DNA of 64,000 nucleotides from Arthrobacter sp. NIO-1057 (lineage in GTDB: Bacteria > Actinomycetota > Actinomycetes > Actinomycetales > Micrococcaceae): contig NZ_FMAT01000002.1 of assembly GCF_900094805.1 (NCBI RefSeq), positions 372,001-436,000 on the forward strand, in the 5' to 3' direction. The position numbers were made by a program, and so were the translations under genes. The stretch's first letter is position 1; each line of letters starts with the position of its first letter. Positions 29,436 through 39,058 of this stretch are shown here, in pieces. The notes beneath the pieces were generated by a model that ran no database searches, was not told where the DNA came from, and was given only the letters and a program-made list of their open reading frames with translations.

Positions 29436-30217
29436 TGAGCACCGAACTGCCAGAACCAGCATCAAAGATCGAGCTGAAGCCAGGTGTTGGTGGCGGCGGA
29501 GAAATCCCAAGCTTCGACATCACCCTGCGCGTTCGCCGCTACCTGCCTGAGACTACCGCGGACGCTTATTGGGAAGACTTCAAGCTGACCATGTACGGCA
29601 CCGACCGCGTGCTCGACGCCCTGCACAAGGTCAAGTGGGACCACGACGGCACGCTGTCCTTCCGCCGCTCCTGCGCGCACGGCGTGTGCGGCTCGGATGC
29701 AATGCGCATCAACGGCCGCAACCGACTGGCCTGCAAGACCCTGCTCAAGGACCTGGACACCTCCAAGCCGATCACCGTTGAAGCCATCAAGGGCCTGCCC
29801 CTTGAAAAGGACCTCATCGTCGACATGGAACCGTTCTTCCAGTCCTACCGCGAGATCATGCCATTCCTGATCTCCAAGGGCCACGAGCCAACCAAGGAAC
29901 GCTACCAGTCCGCCGAGGACCGCGAGCGCTTCGACGACACCACCAAGTGCATCCTGTGCGCCGCGTGCACCAGCTCTTGCCCAGTGTTCTGGACCGATGG
30001 CCAGTACTTCGGCCCGGCCGCGATCGTGAACGCACACCGCTTCATCTTCGACTCCCGCGATGATGCCGGCGATATGCGTCTGGAGATCCTGAACGACAAG
30101 GAAGGCGTGTGGCGCTGCCGCACCACCTTCAACTGCTCCGAAGCATGCCCACGCGGCATCCAGGTGACCAAGGCCATCGCCGAGGTCAAGCAGGCAATCC
30201 TCTCGCGCACCATCTAA
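29435..30217 (+). CDS. sdhB: Succinate dehydrogenase iron-sulfur subunit
   Basis: Transfers electrons from SdhA to quinone through three iron-sulfur clusters. The [2Fe-2S] cysteines are in RRSCAHGVCGSDAMRING and RLACKTL. The [4Fe-4S]/[3Fe-4S] cysteines are in CILCAACTSSCPVFW and NCSEACPRGIQVTKAI. Length is 260 residues. It is translationally coupled to sdhA (TAATG), the last gene of sdhCDAB, and is followed by a strong terminator. Confidence 0.97.
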   Translation: MSTELPEPASKIELKPGVGGGGEIPSFDITLRVRRYLPETTADAYWEDFKLTMYGTDRVLDALHKVKWDHDGTLSFRRSCAHGVCGSDAMRINGRNRLACKTLLKDLDTSKPITVEAIKGLPLEKDLIVDMEPFFQSYREIMPFLISKGHEPTKERYQSAEDRERFDDTTKCILCAACTSSCPVFWTDGQYFGPAAIVNAHRFIFDSRDDAGDMRLEILNDKEGVWRCRTTFNCSEACPRGIQVTKAIAEVKQAILSRTI

Positions 30218-30229
30218 GTACGCGAGCAC

Positions 30230-30270
30230 AAGCCCGGACCAATCCTGTGAGTTTGATCCGGGCTTTTTGC
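30230..30270 (+). terminator. Rho-independent terminator of sdhCDAB
   Basis: A nine-base stem (AAGCCCGGA and TCCGGGCTT) followed directly by a T-run (CTTTTTGC), 13 bp past sdhB. Confidence 0.9.
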
Positions 30271-30344
30271 ATGCCTTTAGTTCTTTCGCCACTCGTGGCA
30301 CGATGGGTACTGCCAGCCCTTGTCCTGTGAGCTAAGGAGTACTA

Positions 30345-31799
30345 ATGGTCAGTAATCAACCAGATTCAACTACTCAAGCGGGAATTCCTGCGTCAAGCGA
30401 CCGCAACTCCCTCACCGTGGGTGCCAACGGTCCCATCGTTTTACACGATCACCACCTGATTGAGACCCTGCAACACTTCAACCGCATGAACGTTCCTGAA
30501 CGTCGGCCCCATGCGAAGGGCGCCGGCGCCTTTGGCGAGTTCGAAACCACCGAAGACGTTTCGCAATACACCAAGGCCGCGCTGTTCCAGCCCGGGGTGA
30601 AAACCGAAACGCTGCTGCGCTTCTCCACCGTCGCCGGCGAGCTCGGCTCCCCCGACACCTGGCGCGATGTGCGCGGCTTCGCGCTGAAGTTCTACACCAC
30701 CGAAGGCAATTTCGACCTGGTCGGCAACAACACCCCGGTGTTCTTCGTGCGCGACCCGATGAAGTTCCCGCACTTCATCCGCTCGCAGAAGCGGCTGCCC
30801 GATTCCGGGCTGCGCGACGGCACCATGCAGTGGGACTTCTGGACGCAGAACCCTGAATCCGCCCACCAGGTCACCTACATCATGGGCCAGCGCGGCCTGC
30901 CCAAGACCTGGCGGGAGATGAACGGCTACGGCTCGCACACCTACATGTGGGTCAACGCGGCCGACGAGAAATTCTGGGTGAAGTACCACTTCCTGAACAA
31001 GCAGTCCGAGAAGTTCGAGACCATGCGCGGCGCGCAGGCCGAGGAGCTGGCCGGGGCCGATGCCGACTTCCACCGCCGCGATTTGTTCGAGGCGATCAAG
31101 GCCGGCAACTTCCCGCAGTGGGACCTGTACGTGCAGGTCATGCCCTACGAGGAGGCGAAGACCTACCGCTTCAACCCCTTCGATCTGACCAAGGTCTGGT
31201 CCAAGAAGGACTATCCGCGCATCAAGGTCGGCACCCTGACGCTGAATAAGAACCCGGAGAACTTCTTCGCGCAGATCGAACAGGCGGCATTCTCGCCGGG
31301 GAACATGGTTCCGGGCATGGGGATGAGCCCGGACAAGATGCTGCTGGGCCGCAACTTCGCCTACGCGGACGCCCAGCGCTACCGCATCGGCACCAACTTC
31401 CAGCAGCTGCCGGTGAACAAGCCCAAGTGCCCGGTGCACTCGTACAACTTCGAGGGCAACATGACCTACGAGCACACCGGCGATCGCAGCGTCTACGCGC
31501 CGAACTCTTTCGGTGACTCGTGGAGCGATGAAACCGGGCCGGCGGAGAATTCCTTCGAGTCCGACGGCGAGCTGGTCCGCGAGGCCTACACGCTGCGCAA
31601 GGACGACGGGGACTTCGTCCAGCCCGGCATCCTGGTCCGCGAGGTGATGGACGATGCCCAGCGCGCAGAGCTAGTCGAAACCGTCACCGGGGCGCTGGAC
31701 GGGGTCATCGAACCAGTGCTGTCCAACGCGATCGAGTACTGGAAGAACATCGATGCGGATACCGGAGCGAAGATCGAAGCTAACGTGCGCTCCAAATAG
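30345..31799 (+). CDS. katA: Monofunctional heme catalase
   Basis: Dismutates hydrogen peroxide to water and oxygen. The active-site histidine is in [18 protein letters not shown], the distal Asn region in the [17 protein letters not shown] segment, and the proximal heme-ligand Tyr in [17 protein letters not shown]. At 484 residues it is a small-subunit catalase. The ATG follows GGAGT (AAGGAGTACTA). The gene is noticeably richer in G+C than the sdh operon beside it. It is followed by a long inverted repeat rather than a classic terminator. Confidence 0.95.
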   Translation: MVSNQPDSTTQAGIPASSDRNSLTVGANGPIVLHDHHLIETLQHFNRMNVPERRPHAKGAGAFGEFETTEDVSQYTKAALFQPGVKTETLLRFSTVAGELGSPDTWRDVRGFALKFYTTEGNFDLVGNNTPVFFVRDPMKFPHFIRSQKRLPDSGLRDGTMQWDFWTQNPESAHQVTYIMGQRGLPKTWREMNGYGSHTYMWVNAADEKFWVKYHFLNKQSEKFETMRGAQAEELAGADADFHRRDLFEAIKAGNFPQWDLYVQVMPYEEAKTYRFNPFDLTKVWSKKDYPRIKVGTLTLNKNPENFFAQIEQAAFSPGNMVPGMGMSPDKMLLGRNFAYADAQRYRIGTNFQQLPVNKPKCPVHSYNFEGNMTYEHTGDRSVYAPNSFGDSWSDETGPAENSFESDGELVREAYTLRKDDGDFVQPGILVREVMDDAQRAELVETVTGALDGVIEPVLSNAIEYWKNIDADTGAKIEANVRSK

Positions 31800-31826
31800 C
31801 GCGCATGAAAAACGCCAGCCACTTGT

Positions 31827-31891
31827 GCGGGTTCTAGCGGTCGTCGCAGCTTCTGATTGTTCAGGGTGTTGCAACGACCGCTAGAACCCGC
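31827..31891. repeat. Long inverted repeat with 18-bp perfect arms
   Basis: Arms GCGGGTTCTAGCGGTCGT and its exact complement enclose about 29 bases; a further GCA/TGC pairing extends the arms inward. It lies between katA and a convergent lipoprotein gene. It lacks U-tracts on both sides. It could be a bidirectional terminator, or two facing copies of an insertion-sequence end (a MITE-like scar). I cannot decide between these from one copy. Confidence 0.6.
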
Positions 31892-31932
31892 CAGGGCAGT
31901 CCCCGCTTTGTTTAACTATGAGGAATTTAGAC

Positions 31933-32529
31933 CTAAGATTCCTGGCAATACGCGCCATATGCTTTGTTTGCTACCTTGGGAGCGTCTTTGTCTAACTTCA
32001 AGTTGCAGTCGATAATCCCTAAATCAGAATCAGTCCAAGTAGAAAAGCTCAACTGATACCAATTGTCCTGATCATTCTGACACTGAACTCTGAATTCATA
32101 AGTCAGAGGCGTCGCTGCGTAGTATCCAAGAAACCCAGGGGACTGATCAGAGTTCTCGAGCATGCTTTCAATGCTCTCGGCAAAGGGGAAAGACTGCGCC
32201 TTGACGGGATCCGGCGAGACCTCATCGACAGCTTTCAGCACTTCGTCCCGGTTATCCCACTCGGGCTGCGGATCCCATTGGATGGATGAGGCAACCTTCT
32301 TGTCAAGCAAAGTTTTACTCATATCCTGATCGTAGAACTTGTCGACTCGAATGAATTCCGGCTTTCCTATGGACTCACCGTCACTGATCACATACGGACG
32401 ATCGCATGAAGCGACAGTGGCTAATCTAGGCTCCGCAGTCTCCCCGCTTTGAGAATTCCCCTGGTTCGTGCATGAAGTAATCACCAGAACTAGGCCAAGA
32501 GCAAATGCTGCGAGGGCATTTCGCTTCAT
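31933..32529 (-). CDS. Hypothetical lipoprotein
   Basis: A 198-residue protein. A short signal peptide ends in a lipobox (LVITSC), giving Cys20 as the probable lipidated residue, followed by a Ser/Gly/Glu-rich linker. The mature part is acidic, with two more cysteine pairs (TVASCDRPYV, FRVQCQNDQDNW, IIDCNLKL, YGAYCQES), suggesting disulfides outside the membrane. I recognise no domain. It starts 16 bp after the secreted protein gene upstream, so the two form an operon. Base composition is AT-richer than the surrounding core genes, consistent with acquisition. Confidence 0.7.
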   Translation of the reverse strand: MKRNALAAFALGLVLVITSCTNQGNSQSGETAEPRLATVASCDRPYVISDGESIGKPEFIRVDKFYDQDMSKTLLDKKVASSIQWDPQPEWDNRDEVLKAVDEVSPDPVKAQSFPFAESIESMLENSDQSPGFLGYYAATPLTYEFRVQCQNDQDNWYQLSFSTWTDSDLGIIDCNLKLDKDAPKVANKAYGAYCQES

Positions 32530-32545
32530 CTAGTTACTCCTTGTT

Positions 32546-33193
32546 CTAGCAGGACCTAGACTTAGCTAATCCTGCGAGCGATCCTGATGGCTGCGATAGA
32601 TCGCATTGCACTGCAGCGGTTTCACGGATGGTATGGGATTTACCGGTTCCACTGGCTTTAACAACAACCCCCGAGTTCCCAGAAGCGCAATAGTTCTTCT
32701 TCCACTTACCAGTGACTTGAGTATTGCCAGCTGCTACGACGAGGTACTTCTTTGGCTTGGTCGTGGCAGATATCGAGAGGGTACTTCCACTAGTTTTGGA
32801 TCCTGAAGCTGCCAAATCTAGGCGGGTATTGGATTCAAGTTTGGCGGCAACTGCTATTAAATCAACAGTTGCTCCTGTGGATGCTCCTACAGAATAAGTC
32901 AGTCCGGCGGTCAAGGTTAGTTGCTTCTTGGAAGAGTATGTTGCCTTTGCATTGCTGATCGTACCATTGTAGTACTTACTGGCATGAGTTACTTTCTTGA
33001 CTTTTGATATGTTGGTGACAGTGTAGTAACTCCCCGCGAAACCACCGCTGCTAATTGCGGCCGGAGTACCTACTATCTCTCCTGAAATCAGCTCATCACC
33101 GGATGCGAGAGCTGGCGGTGCCACCATTGCGGCTCCCGATGCCAAACTGACAACACTTGTAAATGCGGCGATCCGCCGCTTGCTTTTCTTCAC
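32546..33193 (-). CDS. Hypothetical secreted protein
   Basis: A 215-residue protein. It has a KKSKRR basic start, a hydrophobic stretch and an ALASG cleavage region, a classic Sec signal peptide ending near residue 31. The mature part is rich in Ser, Thr, Ala and Lys, with beta-strand-like alternation and a few Cys near the C-terminus (NYCASGNSG, VQCDLS, SRSC). No catalytic motif is visible. It is upstream of, and in an operon with, the lipoprotein gene. The region is AT-rich and adjoins a wrecked recombinase. Function unknown. Confidence 0.7.
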   Translation of the reverse strand: MKKSKRRIAAFTSVVSLASGAAMVAPPALASGDELISGEIVGTPAAISSGGFAGSYYTVTNISKVKKVTHASKYYNGTISNAKATYSSKKQLTLTAGLTYSVGASTGATVDLIAVAAKLESNTRLDLAASGSKTSGSTLSISATTKPKKYLVVAAGNTQVTGKWKKNYCASGNSGVVVKASGTGKSHTIRETAAVQCDLSQPSGSLAGLAKSRSC

Positions 33194-33410
33194 ACTTCCC
33201 CTCGGAATGATGCGAGTGATTCATCAAGTCAGCCTGATAATTTTGAGTGTCGTCTATGCCTCGCTAGCATATGATCTGACCTACACGTGTAGCCTATTCC
33301 GTTCCTCTTGCAAATTATTCCGATTTTTCGAAAAACCAGTGTTTCGTTATCAATTTGTTGCAAATGATGAAATAGGTTGTTCTTGAGAAGTAGCGACTTT
33401 ATGCGGTTTT

Positions 33411-33830
33411 TAGGAAGACTTCTCGAATTTATCCTGCAATAGGCGTAACGCTCGTTGAATCGTAGAAGTGCCAGCCCGTAGAATCTTGGCAATTTGTGGA
33501 TAGCTCTTGCTTTCGAGTCGTTAGCTCTCCGCTGTCTCTACGTGCTCAGTTGTCATGATAGTTGTACGGCCGCCTAATTTCCCTTGGGCGCGTGTTCCTA
33601 TTCCCTGCGGGTGTTCTTGCGGATTGTAGAGACGCGCAATTGCGCCAAGACAGCCATGATTCCTATGATAGCTTCGACCATCGGCGTGCTCGCGTCATGT
33701 CTAAGAATGGCTCTAGGACTCTATGAAGCTTGAAGTCCCGATCCCGGCTCGCTGATCATATCGATGGCCGTTCGCTCAGTTCCAGCTAACCGGTCCAGCG
33801 AGCGCACTCACCATCGTCGCAAGACTCTAG
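33411..33830 (-). pseudogene. Degraded serine recombinase (resolvase/invertase), C-terminal two thirds
   Basis: Read on the minus strand in shifting frames, pieces of a resolvase are plain. They are LDRLAGTERTAIDMIS, then TPMVEAIIGIMAVLAQLRVS with IRKNTRRE, and finally an HTH-like YPQIAKILRAGTSTIQRALR tail. These follow the order of the catalytic-domain helix E and the DNA-binding helix-turn-helix. Several stops and at least two frameshifts separate them. The N-terminal catalytic serine part is missing. It abuts the AT-rich secreted-protein pair, so it may be the relic of the element that brought them in. Confidence 0.6.
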
Positions 33831-33908
33831 GCTTCCACGCGATCAGGGCATCGATCACAGTCACGAAACTCAATGAGCCTGATAGAAGTGCACTCGCCTA
33901 TCAACAAG

Positions 33909-33937
33909 AAAGCGCCGCCCTTTAAGGACGACGCTTT
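33909..33937 (-). terminator. Terminator of the RNA-ligase-like gene
   Basis: An imperfect hairpin (AAAGCGCCGCCC and GGACGACGCTTT, with G-U pairs in the minus-strand RNA) 11 bp beyond the stop codon, followed by CTTGTTG. Confidence 0.6.
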
Positions 33938-33947
33938 AGTGCAAAAT

Positions 33948-34466
33948 TTAGGACTGCAGGGAGATCCTCTCGCTGAAGTTCCACTGTCCGCTGCGCGTAT
34001 CAAAAAGCTCGATGCTTTCCACCTCGAAGGTGATCTGCACATCCTTCAAATCTGCTTGAGCCGCGTCCAGCTGCGCAGCCGGCACGTTCTGCGCAATGGT
34101 CAGGTGCGGATGATAGGCGAACTCCGACTCGTGGCGCAGGGCATCGGAGAGTAGCTCACGGTGCAATTTCCAGCATTCTTCCGCACCAGAGAGCAAGGGA
34201 AGGTAAACGACCTCGCTAGCCGGGCGGAAGGTGCGGGCCGCCCCCAATTGGACGGTAAAGCAGTGAGTACTGCCCGCCACCTGACGCACCTGCGCGGCCG
34301 CCTTCTCCCAAGAATGCAGGTAGGACCCGGATACCAGGGTGATATGCGGGGCGATTGGCGCGGTGGACTCTCCCCCGTATTCCTCGCGCCACGCGCGCAG
34401 CGTCTCCCGGTGCGGCACCGGCACCGGGATCACCACCCCCAAGGTGAAGCGGGATTCGATGCTCAT
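33948..34466 (-). CDS. 2'-5' RNA ligase superfamily protein
   Basis: A 172-residue protein of the 2H phosphoesterase fold. The two HxT/S motifs are present: PHITLVSG near residue 38 and HPHLTIAQ near residue 120, the expected catalytic histidine pairs. Such proteins open 2',3'-cyclic phosphates or join RNA ends; the cellular substrate is unknown. The open frame extends upstream into trpS, but the ATG at 34466 (MSIESRFTLGVV) starts one base after the trpS stop, indicating coupling. Confidence 0.8.
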   Translation of the reverse strand: MSIESRFTLGVVIPVPVPHRETLRAWREEYGGESTAPIAPHITLVSGSYLHSWEKAAAQVRQVAGSTHCFTVQLGAARTFRPASEVVYLPLLSGAEECWKLHRELLSDALRHESEFAYHPHLTIAQNVPAAQLDAAQADLKDVQITFEVESIELFDTRSGQWNFSERISLQS

Positions 34467-34467
34467 A

Positions 34468-35487
<1,020 letters not shown>

Positions 35488-36330
35488 TTAGAACTGGTAG
35501 TCGACGACCAGCGGTGCATGGTCAGAGAAGCGCAAATCGTAGGCCGAGGCACGGTCCACGTGGGACTTGATGGCCTTGCCGGCCAGCGCCGGGGTGGCCA
35601 TGTGGTAGTCGATGCGCCAACCGGCGTCGTTGTCGAAGGCCTGGCCGCGGAAGGACCACCAGGTGTACGGTCCCTGCACGTCGCCGGCCAGCTCGCGCGC
35701 CACATCCTTGTAGCCGATTTCCGGGCCGAAGAAGCCATCGAAGTAGGCGATTTCCTCGTCCATCACGCCGGCTCGCTTATTGTGGTTCGGCTTCCAGTTC
35801 TTGATGTCCTTCTGCGTGTGCACGACGTTCAGATCGCCCACCACCAGCACGTGGTCCTTCTCGTTCTTCAGCTCCACCAGGCGCACGTTCATGCGCTGCA
35901 GGAAGCGGTACTTGTCCTCCTGCTTCTGCGTGCCCAGCTCGCCGGAGTGGACGTAGGCGGAGACCACGGTGAAGATCTCGCCGCTGACCTCGAAGTCGGC
36001 TTCGACCCAGCGGCCGGATTCGGCGAAGTAGTCCTCGCCGATGTGCTCGCGCACGGCGACCGGCTCGGTGCGCGAGAGCACTGCGACCCCGGCCCGGCCC
36101 TTGTCCTTGGCTTCGGCGTGCAGAATATGCCAACCCTCGCCGATCAACTCGCGCAGGATCTTGTCCGGTGCGCGCACTTCCTGCAGGCACAGGATGTCCA
36201 CGTCGCGGGCGGCAATCCAGTCGGCCATATTGCGCTTGTAGGCGGCGCGGATGCCGTTGACGTTGACCGACGCGACGCGCAGCGCGCCGGCGTCTTTGCT
36301 GAGAATTTCCACACTGGTAGGTATCACCAT
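35488..36330 (-). CDS. Exodeoxyribonuclease III / AP endonuclease
   Basis: A base-excision repair nuclease of the endonuclease-exonuclease-phosphatase fold. The motifs are VASVNVNGIRAA near residue 20, CLQEVRAP (metal-binding Glu), AYVHSGE, GDLNVVHTQKDI, and the C-terminal SDHAPLVVDYQF (catalytic His). At 280 residues it is slightly longer than E. coli Xth at the N-terminus. It is first in a run with trpS and the RNA-ligase-like gene. Confidence 0.92.
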   Translation of the reverse strand: MVIPTSVEILSKDAGALRVASVNVNGIRAAYKRNMADWIAARDVDILCLQEVRAPDKILRELIGEGWHILHAEAKDKGRAGVAVLSRTEPVAVREHIGEDYFAESGRWVEADFEVSGEIFTVVSAYVHSGELGTQKQEDKYRFLQRMNVRLVELKNEKDHVLVVGDLNVVHTQKDIKNWKPNHNKRAGVMDEEIAYFDGFFGPEIGYKDVARELAGDVQGPYTWWSFRGQAFDNDAGWRIDYHMATPALAGKAIKSHVDRASAYDLRFSDHAPLVVDYQF

Positions 36331-36400
36331 TCCACCTTACAAAACTATGTGCCCTATTACGCGCTGATCTGGCCTGCGCCGGAATACGCGCAACGAAAAA

Positions 36401-36422
36401 GGGCAACGCTTGCGCGTTGCCC
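36401..36422 (-). terminator. Rho-independent terminator
   Basis: A nine-base stem (GGGCAACGC and GCGTTGCCC) with a four-base loop, followed on the minus strand by TTTTTCG. It terminates the membrane-protein gene at 36430-36927. Confidence 0.9.
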
Positions 36423-36429
36423 GGATCGG

Positions 36430-36927
36430 TTAGTCGATGATTTCGCCGTCCATCGGCTTGGCCGGCTTGATCATGTCCCGCGCATTCGCCGCGGTCATCT
36501 GGATCGTCTCCAGCGCCCGGTCGATCATGCCCTCGTAGTCCTCGCCCTTCGCCTCGCGCTGCTCGGCGATCACCCGGGCTTGGACCTGGACGATCTTGAA
36601 GGAGTGGTCCAGCTTCATGTCGCGCTGGCTGGTGGACTCGTCGACGATCACCGAGCCGGACTGGGCGCGCGGGGTGGCCGCCGCGGTCGCTTCACGCAGC
36701 GAGCTGTTGAGCTTGTCCGCACCGCGCTTGAGGCCGAACATCATGAAAGCGGCCAGCAGCAGCCAACCGGCGGAGATGACCACGACAAACCAGCCGACGA
36801 TCTCATTGGAGTTGGCGGCGAAGACCACTGCCACCAGAAGGACGATGACCATGACGGCCATTGCCAGAGTTGATGCGTTGAGGGTGACTTTCTTGCCCTG
36901 CTTCGCGCTGCTGCCTAGAGGTTCCAT
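36430..36927 (-). CDS. Small two-helix membrane protein of unknown function
   Basis: 165 residues with two adjacent transmembrane helices (STLAMAVMVIVLLVAVVFA and WFVVVISAGWLLLAAFMMF). A cytoplasmic tail with amphipathic, coiled-coil-like segments follows (LDHSFKIVQVQARVIAEQREAKG, then IDRALETIQMTAANARDMI). The ATG at 36927 has GGAGG four bases upstream and is preferred to an ATG 11 codons earlier. I recognise no family motif. Confidence 0.75.
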   Translation of the reverse strand: MEPLGSSAKQGKKVTLNASTLAMAVMVIVLLVAVVFAANSNEIVGWFVVVISAGWLLLAAFMMFGLKRGADKLNSSLREATAAATPRAQSGSVIVDESTSQRDMKLDHSFKIVQVQARVIAEQREAKGEDYEGMIDRALETIQMTAANARDMIKPAKPMDGEIID

Positions 36928-36996
36928 GCCTCCAATTCTCGCACCATCACCCCGCTTCAAGCCAATTTCAACCCTGCCCTTTCGCCCACAGCGTGG

Positions 36997-37794
36997 CTAG
37001 CCGAACAGGCTGTGCAGATCCTGCCCGGAAAGGCTCGCGCGAATCAGCAGGTAGCCGGCGATGCCCACCACCCAGCCGAGGGTTTCCTGGGCGTAGACCG
37101 CGGCCTTGGCCCCCATCTTCTGCATCCAGGCTTCGATGCGCGGCCCGGCCAGCGCCCGCGCGCCAACCAGCGCCAGGGCGGGCACGATCATCACCAGGCA
37201 GTAGCCGATGAGCGCGAGCAGCTGCACGCTGGTGCCCCACCCGGCGCCCTGCATCACCCCGACGGCTGCCAGGTAGGGAAGCATCGTGGGCAGTTCCAGC
37301 AGGCCGGCGAACAGCGCCAGTGCCACCAGCCCGGTGCGCGTATCCAGTGCGGTGCCAAGGCGTCCGCGCAGCCGCTTCGGCACCTGATCGGTGGCCTCCG
37401 TTGCTTCTGCGGCGGGGGCTGCGGATCCCCCGCCGCTATTCACCACGCCGCTATGCGCGGCGGCTTTCTTCCGCGCGCTGGCCGCCTTCTGCGCGTCGGT
37501 GCGGTAGGACAGCGCCCAGATGATCATCAGCGCGCCAATCGCCATGCCCGCCAGCCGGAAGAACCGGTGCTCGAAGATGCTGGGGTCGATGAGCAGCAGT
37601 CCGCTGCGCAGCAGCACCCCGATGACCCAGTAGAACGCGGCGATGACCATGAGGTAGGCCAGCACCTTGGCGATGGCCTCGCGGCGCCCGCGCAGCAGCA
37701 GCCACAGCGGGATGACCAGGGTGCCGATGCTGGTCGAGTCGATCAGCGCCAGGATGACCAGGGAAAGTTCGGGATTGCTCGTGATGATGTCCAT
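36997..37794 (-). CDS. GAP-family (Sap, sulfolipid-addressing-like) membrane protein
   Basis: A six-helix membrane protein of 265 residues. It starts MDIITSNPELSLVILALIDSTSIGTLVIPLWLLL, the family's conserved first helix with a D-S-T-S-I-G-T motif, and has the repeated half GLVALALFAGLLELPTMLPYLAA after a basic, Ala/Gly-rich cytoplasmic loop. Proteins of this type are proposed to export glycolipids or small molecules. The frame is open upstream, but the conserved start is at 37794. It is divergent from the histidine kinase gene. Confidence 0.75.
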   Translation of the reverse strand: MDIITSNPELSLVILALIDSTSIGTLVIPLWLLLRGRREAIAKVLAYLMVIAAFYWVIGVLLRSGLLLIDPSIFEHRFFRLAGMAIGALMIIWALSYRTDAQKAASARKKAAAHSGVVNSGGGSAAPAAEATEATDQVPKRLRGRLGTALDTRTGLVALALFAGLLELPTMLPYLAAVGVMQGAGWGTSVQLLALIGYCLVMIVPALALVGARALAGPRIEAWMQKMGAKAAVYAQETLGWVVGIAGYLLIRASLSGQDLHSLFG

Positions 37795-37903
37795 GGTTTC
37801 CACTTTTCCGTGCGTTGCCGCAATGCGGTATCGGCCAGTGGTCTGCGCTTTCTCCTCCTTAAGGGGGATACCCGGCGGGCGGGGCGTAGGGGATGCTGGA
37901 AGC

Positions 37904-39058
37904 ATGAACTTCATTCGGCGGATGGGCAGCGGCGACAAGGAGCCCGAGGTCGTCGGCACCTATCTGGTGCTGACCGTGATCCTGCACCTGTCCGGGTTGT
38001 CCAACCCGCCGTGGGTCGCGATCGGCGGCTACGAGTGGATTGTGCTGCTGCTGATCGGCCTGGCCGCCGTGCTGGTGCGCCGCCGGTTCCTGCTCGCCAG
38101 CACGCTGATCGTGCTGCTGTGCGGTGCCGGCCTGCTGGCGGTGGGCAGCATCGGCGGGTATTTCCTGCTCTTCGAGTGCGTCTTCGGCCTGTTCCTGCTC
38201 GGCTCATCCAGGCTCCGGACGGCGGCCTTCGCGCTGCTGTGCCTGGCCGCCATCGTGCTGGGCGTCGCCGCCTGGCTGGGCAGCGGTGATCCGCAACAGG
38301 TGGTGCTGAGCCTGTTCATGGCCGGCTTCATCCTGTTCACCCCGATGCTCTGGGCGCAGAATGTGCGCACGGCCAAGGACCTGGCCACCGCGGAGGCCCA
38401 GCGGGTGCAGGCGGTGCAGTCCGCGGCGGCGGCCCGCGAGGACCAGCTGGTCGCGGAGCACGAGTTCTCGCGGGTCGAGGAGCGTACCGCGTTGGCCAGG
38501 GAGATGCATGACGTGCTTTCGGCCAGGTTCTCGTCGATCGCCCTGCTGTCCGGCGCGCTGCTGCCCTCGGCGCCGGAAACGGTGCGCGCCCCGCTGCAGA
38601 GCATCCGCGACGAGTCGGTGTCCGGGCTGGAGGACATGGCCGGCATGGTGCGGATGCTGCATTCTGGCGGGCCGGCGCTGCAGGCGCGGATCGAGGACCT
38701 GCCCGAGCTGGTGGCAGGGTTCGGCAGCCCGGTGCGCTGGGAGTACCGGGTGGCGGATCCGCGGCGCTTCTCCCCGGCGGTGCACACCGCTGCGCACCGC
38801 ACGGTCGCCGAGCTGCTGGTCAATCATGCCAAGCATGCCCCGGGCACCGATCTGGAACTGAGCGTCATCCAGGACCGGAATCTGTCCCTCACCGCGCGCA
38901 ACCCGCTGGGGCAGGATGCCGGATCGTCCCCGGGTGCCGGGACCGGGCTGGAGAACATCAAGACCCGCGTCGCCGCGCTGGGCGGGCACGTCGAGGTGCG
39001 CAACGACGCGGATTTCGCGGTGCACGTCGAATTCCCTGAAACCGCGGAGGAAAAATGA
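37904..39058 (+). CDS. Sensor histidine kinase (NarL/DesK type)
   Basis: The sensor of a two-component system, 384 residues. About six N-terminal transmembrane helices with little extracellular sequence point to a membrane-embedded sensor. The dimerisation/phosphorylation box is ERTALAREMHDVLSARFSSI (His acceptor). The ATPase domain is short, with an N-box AELLVNHAKHAPG and a C-terminal GLENIKTRVAALGGHVEV region. The ATG at 37904 is chosen because upstream codons are not kinase-like. The ATGA overlap with the next gene couples it to its regulator. The signal is unknown. Confidence 0.88.
   Translation: MNFIRRMGSGDKEPEVVGTYLVLTVILHLSGLSNPPWVAIGGYEWIVLLLIGLAAVLVRRRFLLASTLIVLLCGAGLLAVGSIGGYFLLFECVFGLFLLGSSRLRTAAFALLCLAAIVLGVAAWLGSGDPQQVVLSLFMAGFILFTPMLWAQNVRTAKDLATAEAQRVQAVQSAAAAREDQLVAEHEFSRVEERTALAREMHDVLSARFSSIALLSGALLPSAPETVRAPLQSIRDESVSGLEDMAGMVRMLHSGGPALQARIEDLPELVAGFGSPVRWEYRVADPRRFSPAVHTAAHRTVAELLVNHAKHAPGTDLELSVIQDRNLSLTARNPLGQDAGSSPGAGTGLENIKTRVAALGGHVEVRNDADFAVHVEFPETAEEK

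Noticed and set aside
27744-29510. A 588-codon minus-strand frame opposite sdhA
   Set aside because: The sdhA frame has all family motifs; the opposite frame has none.
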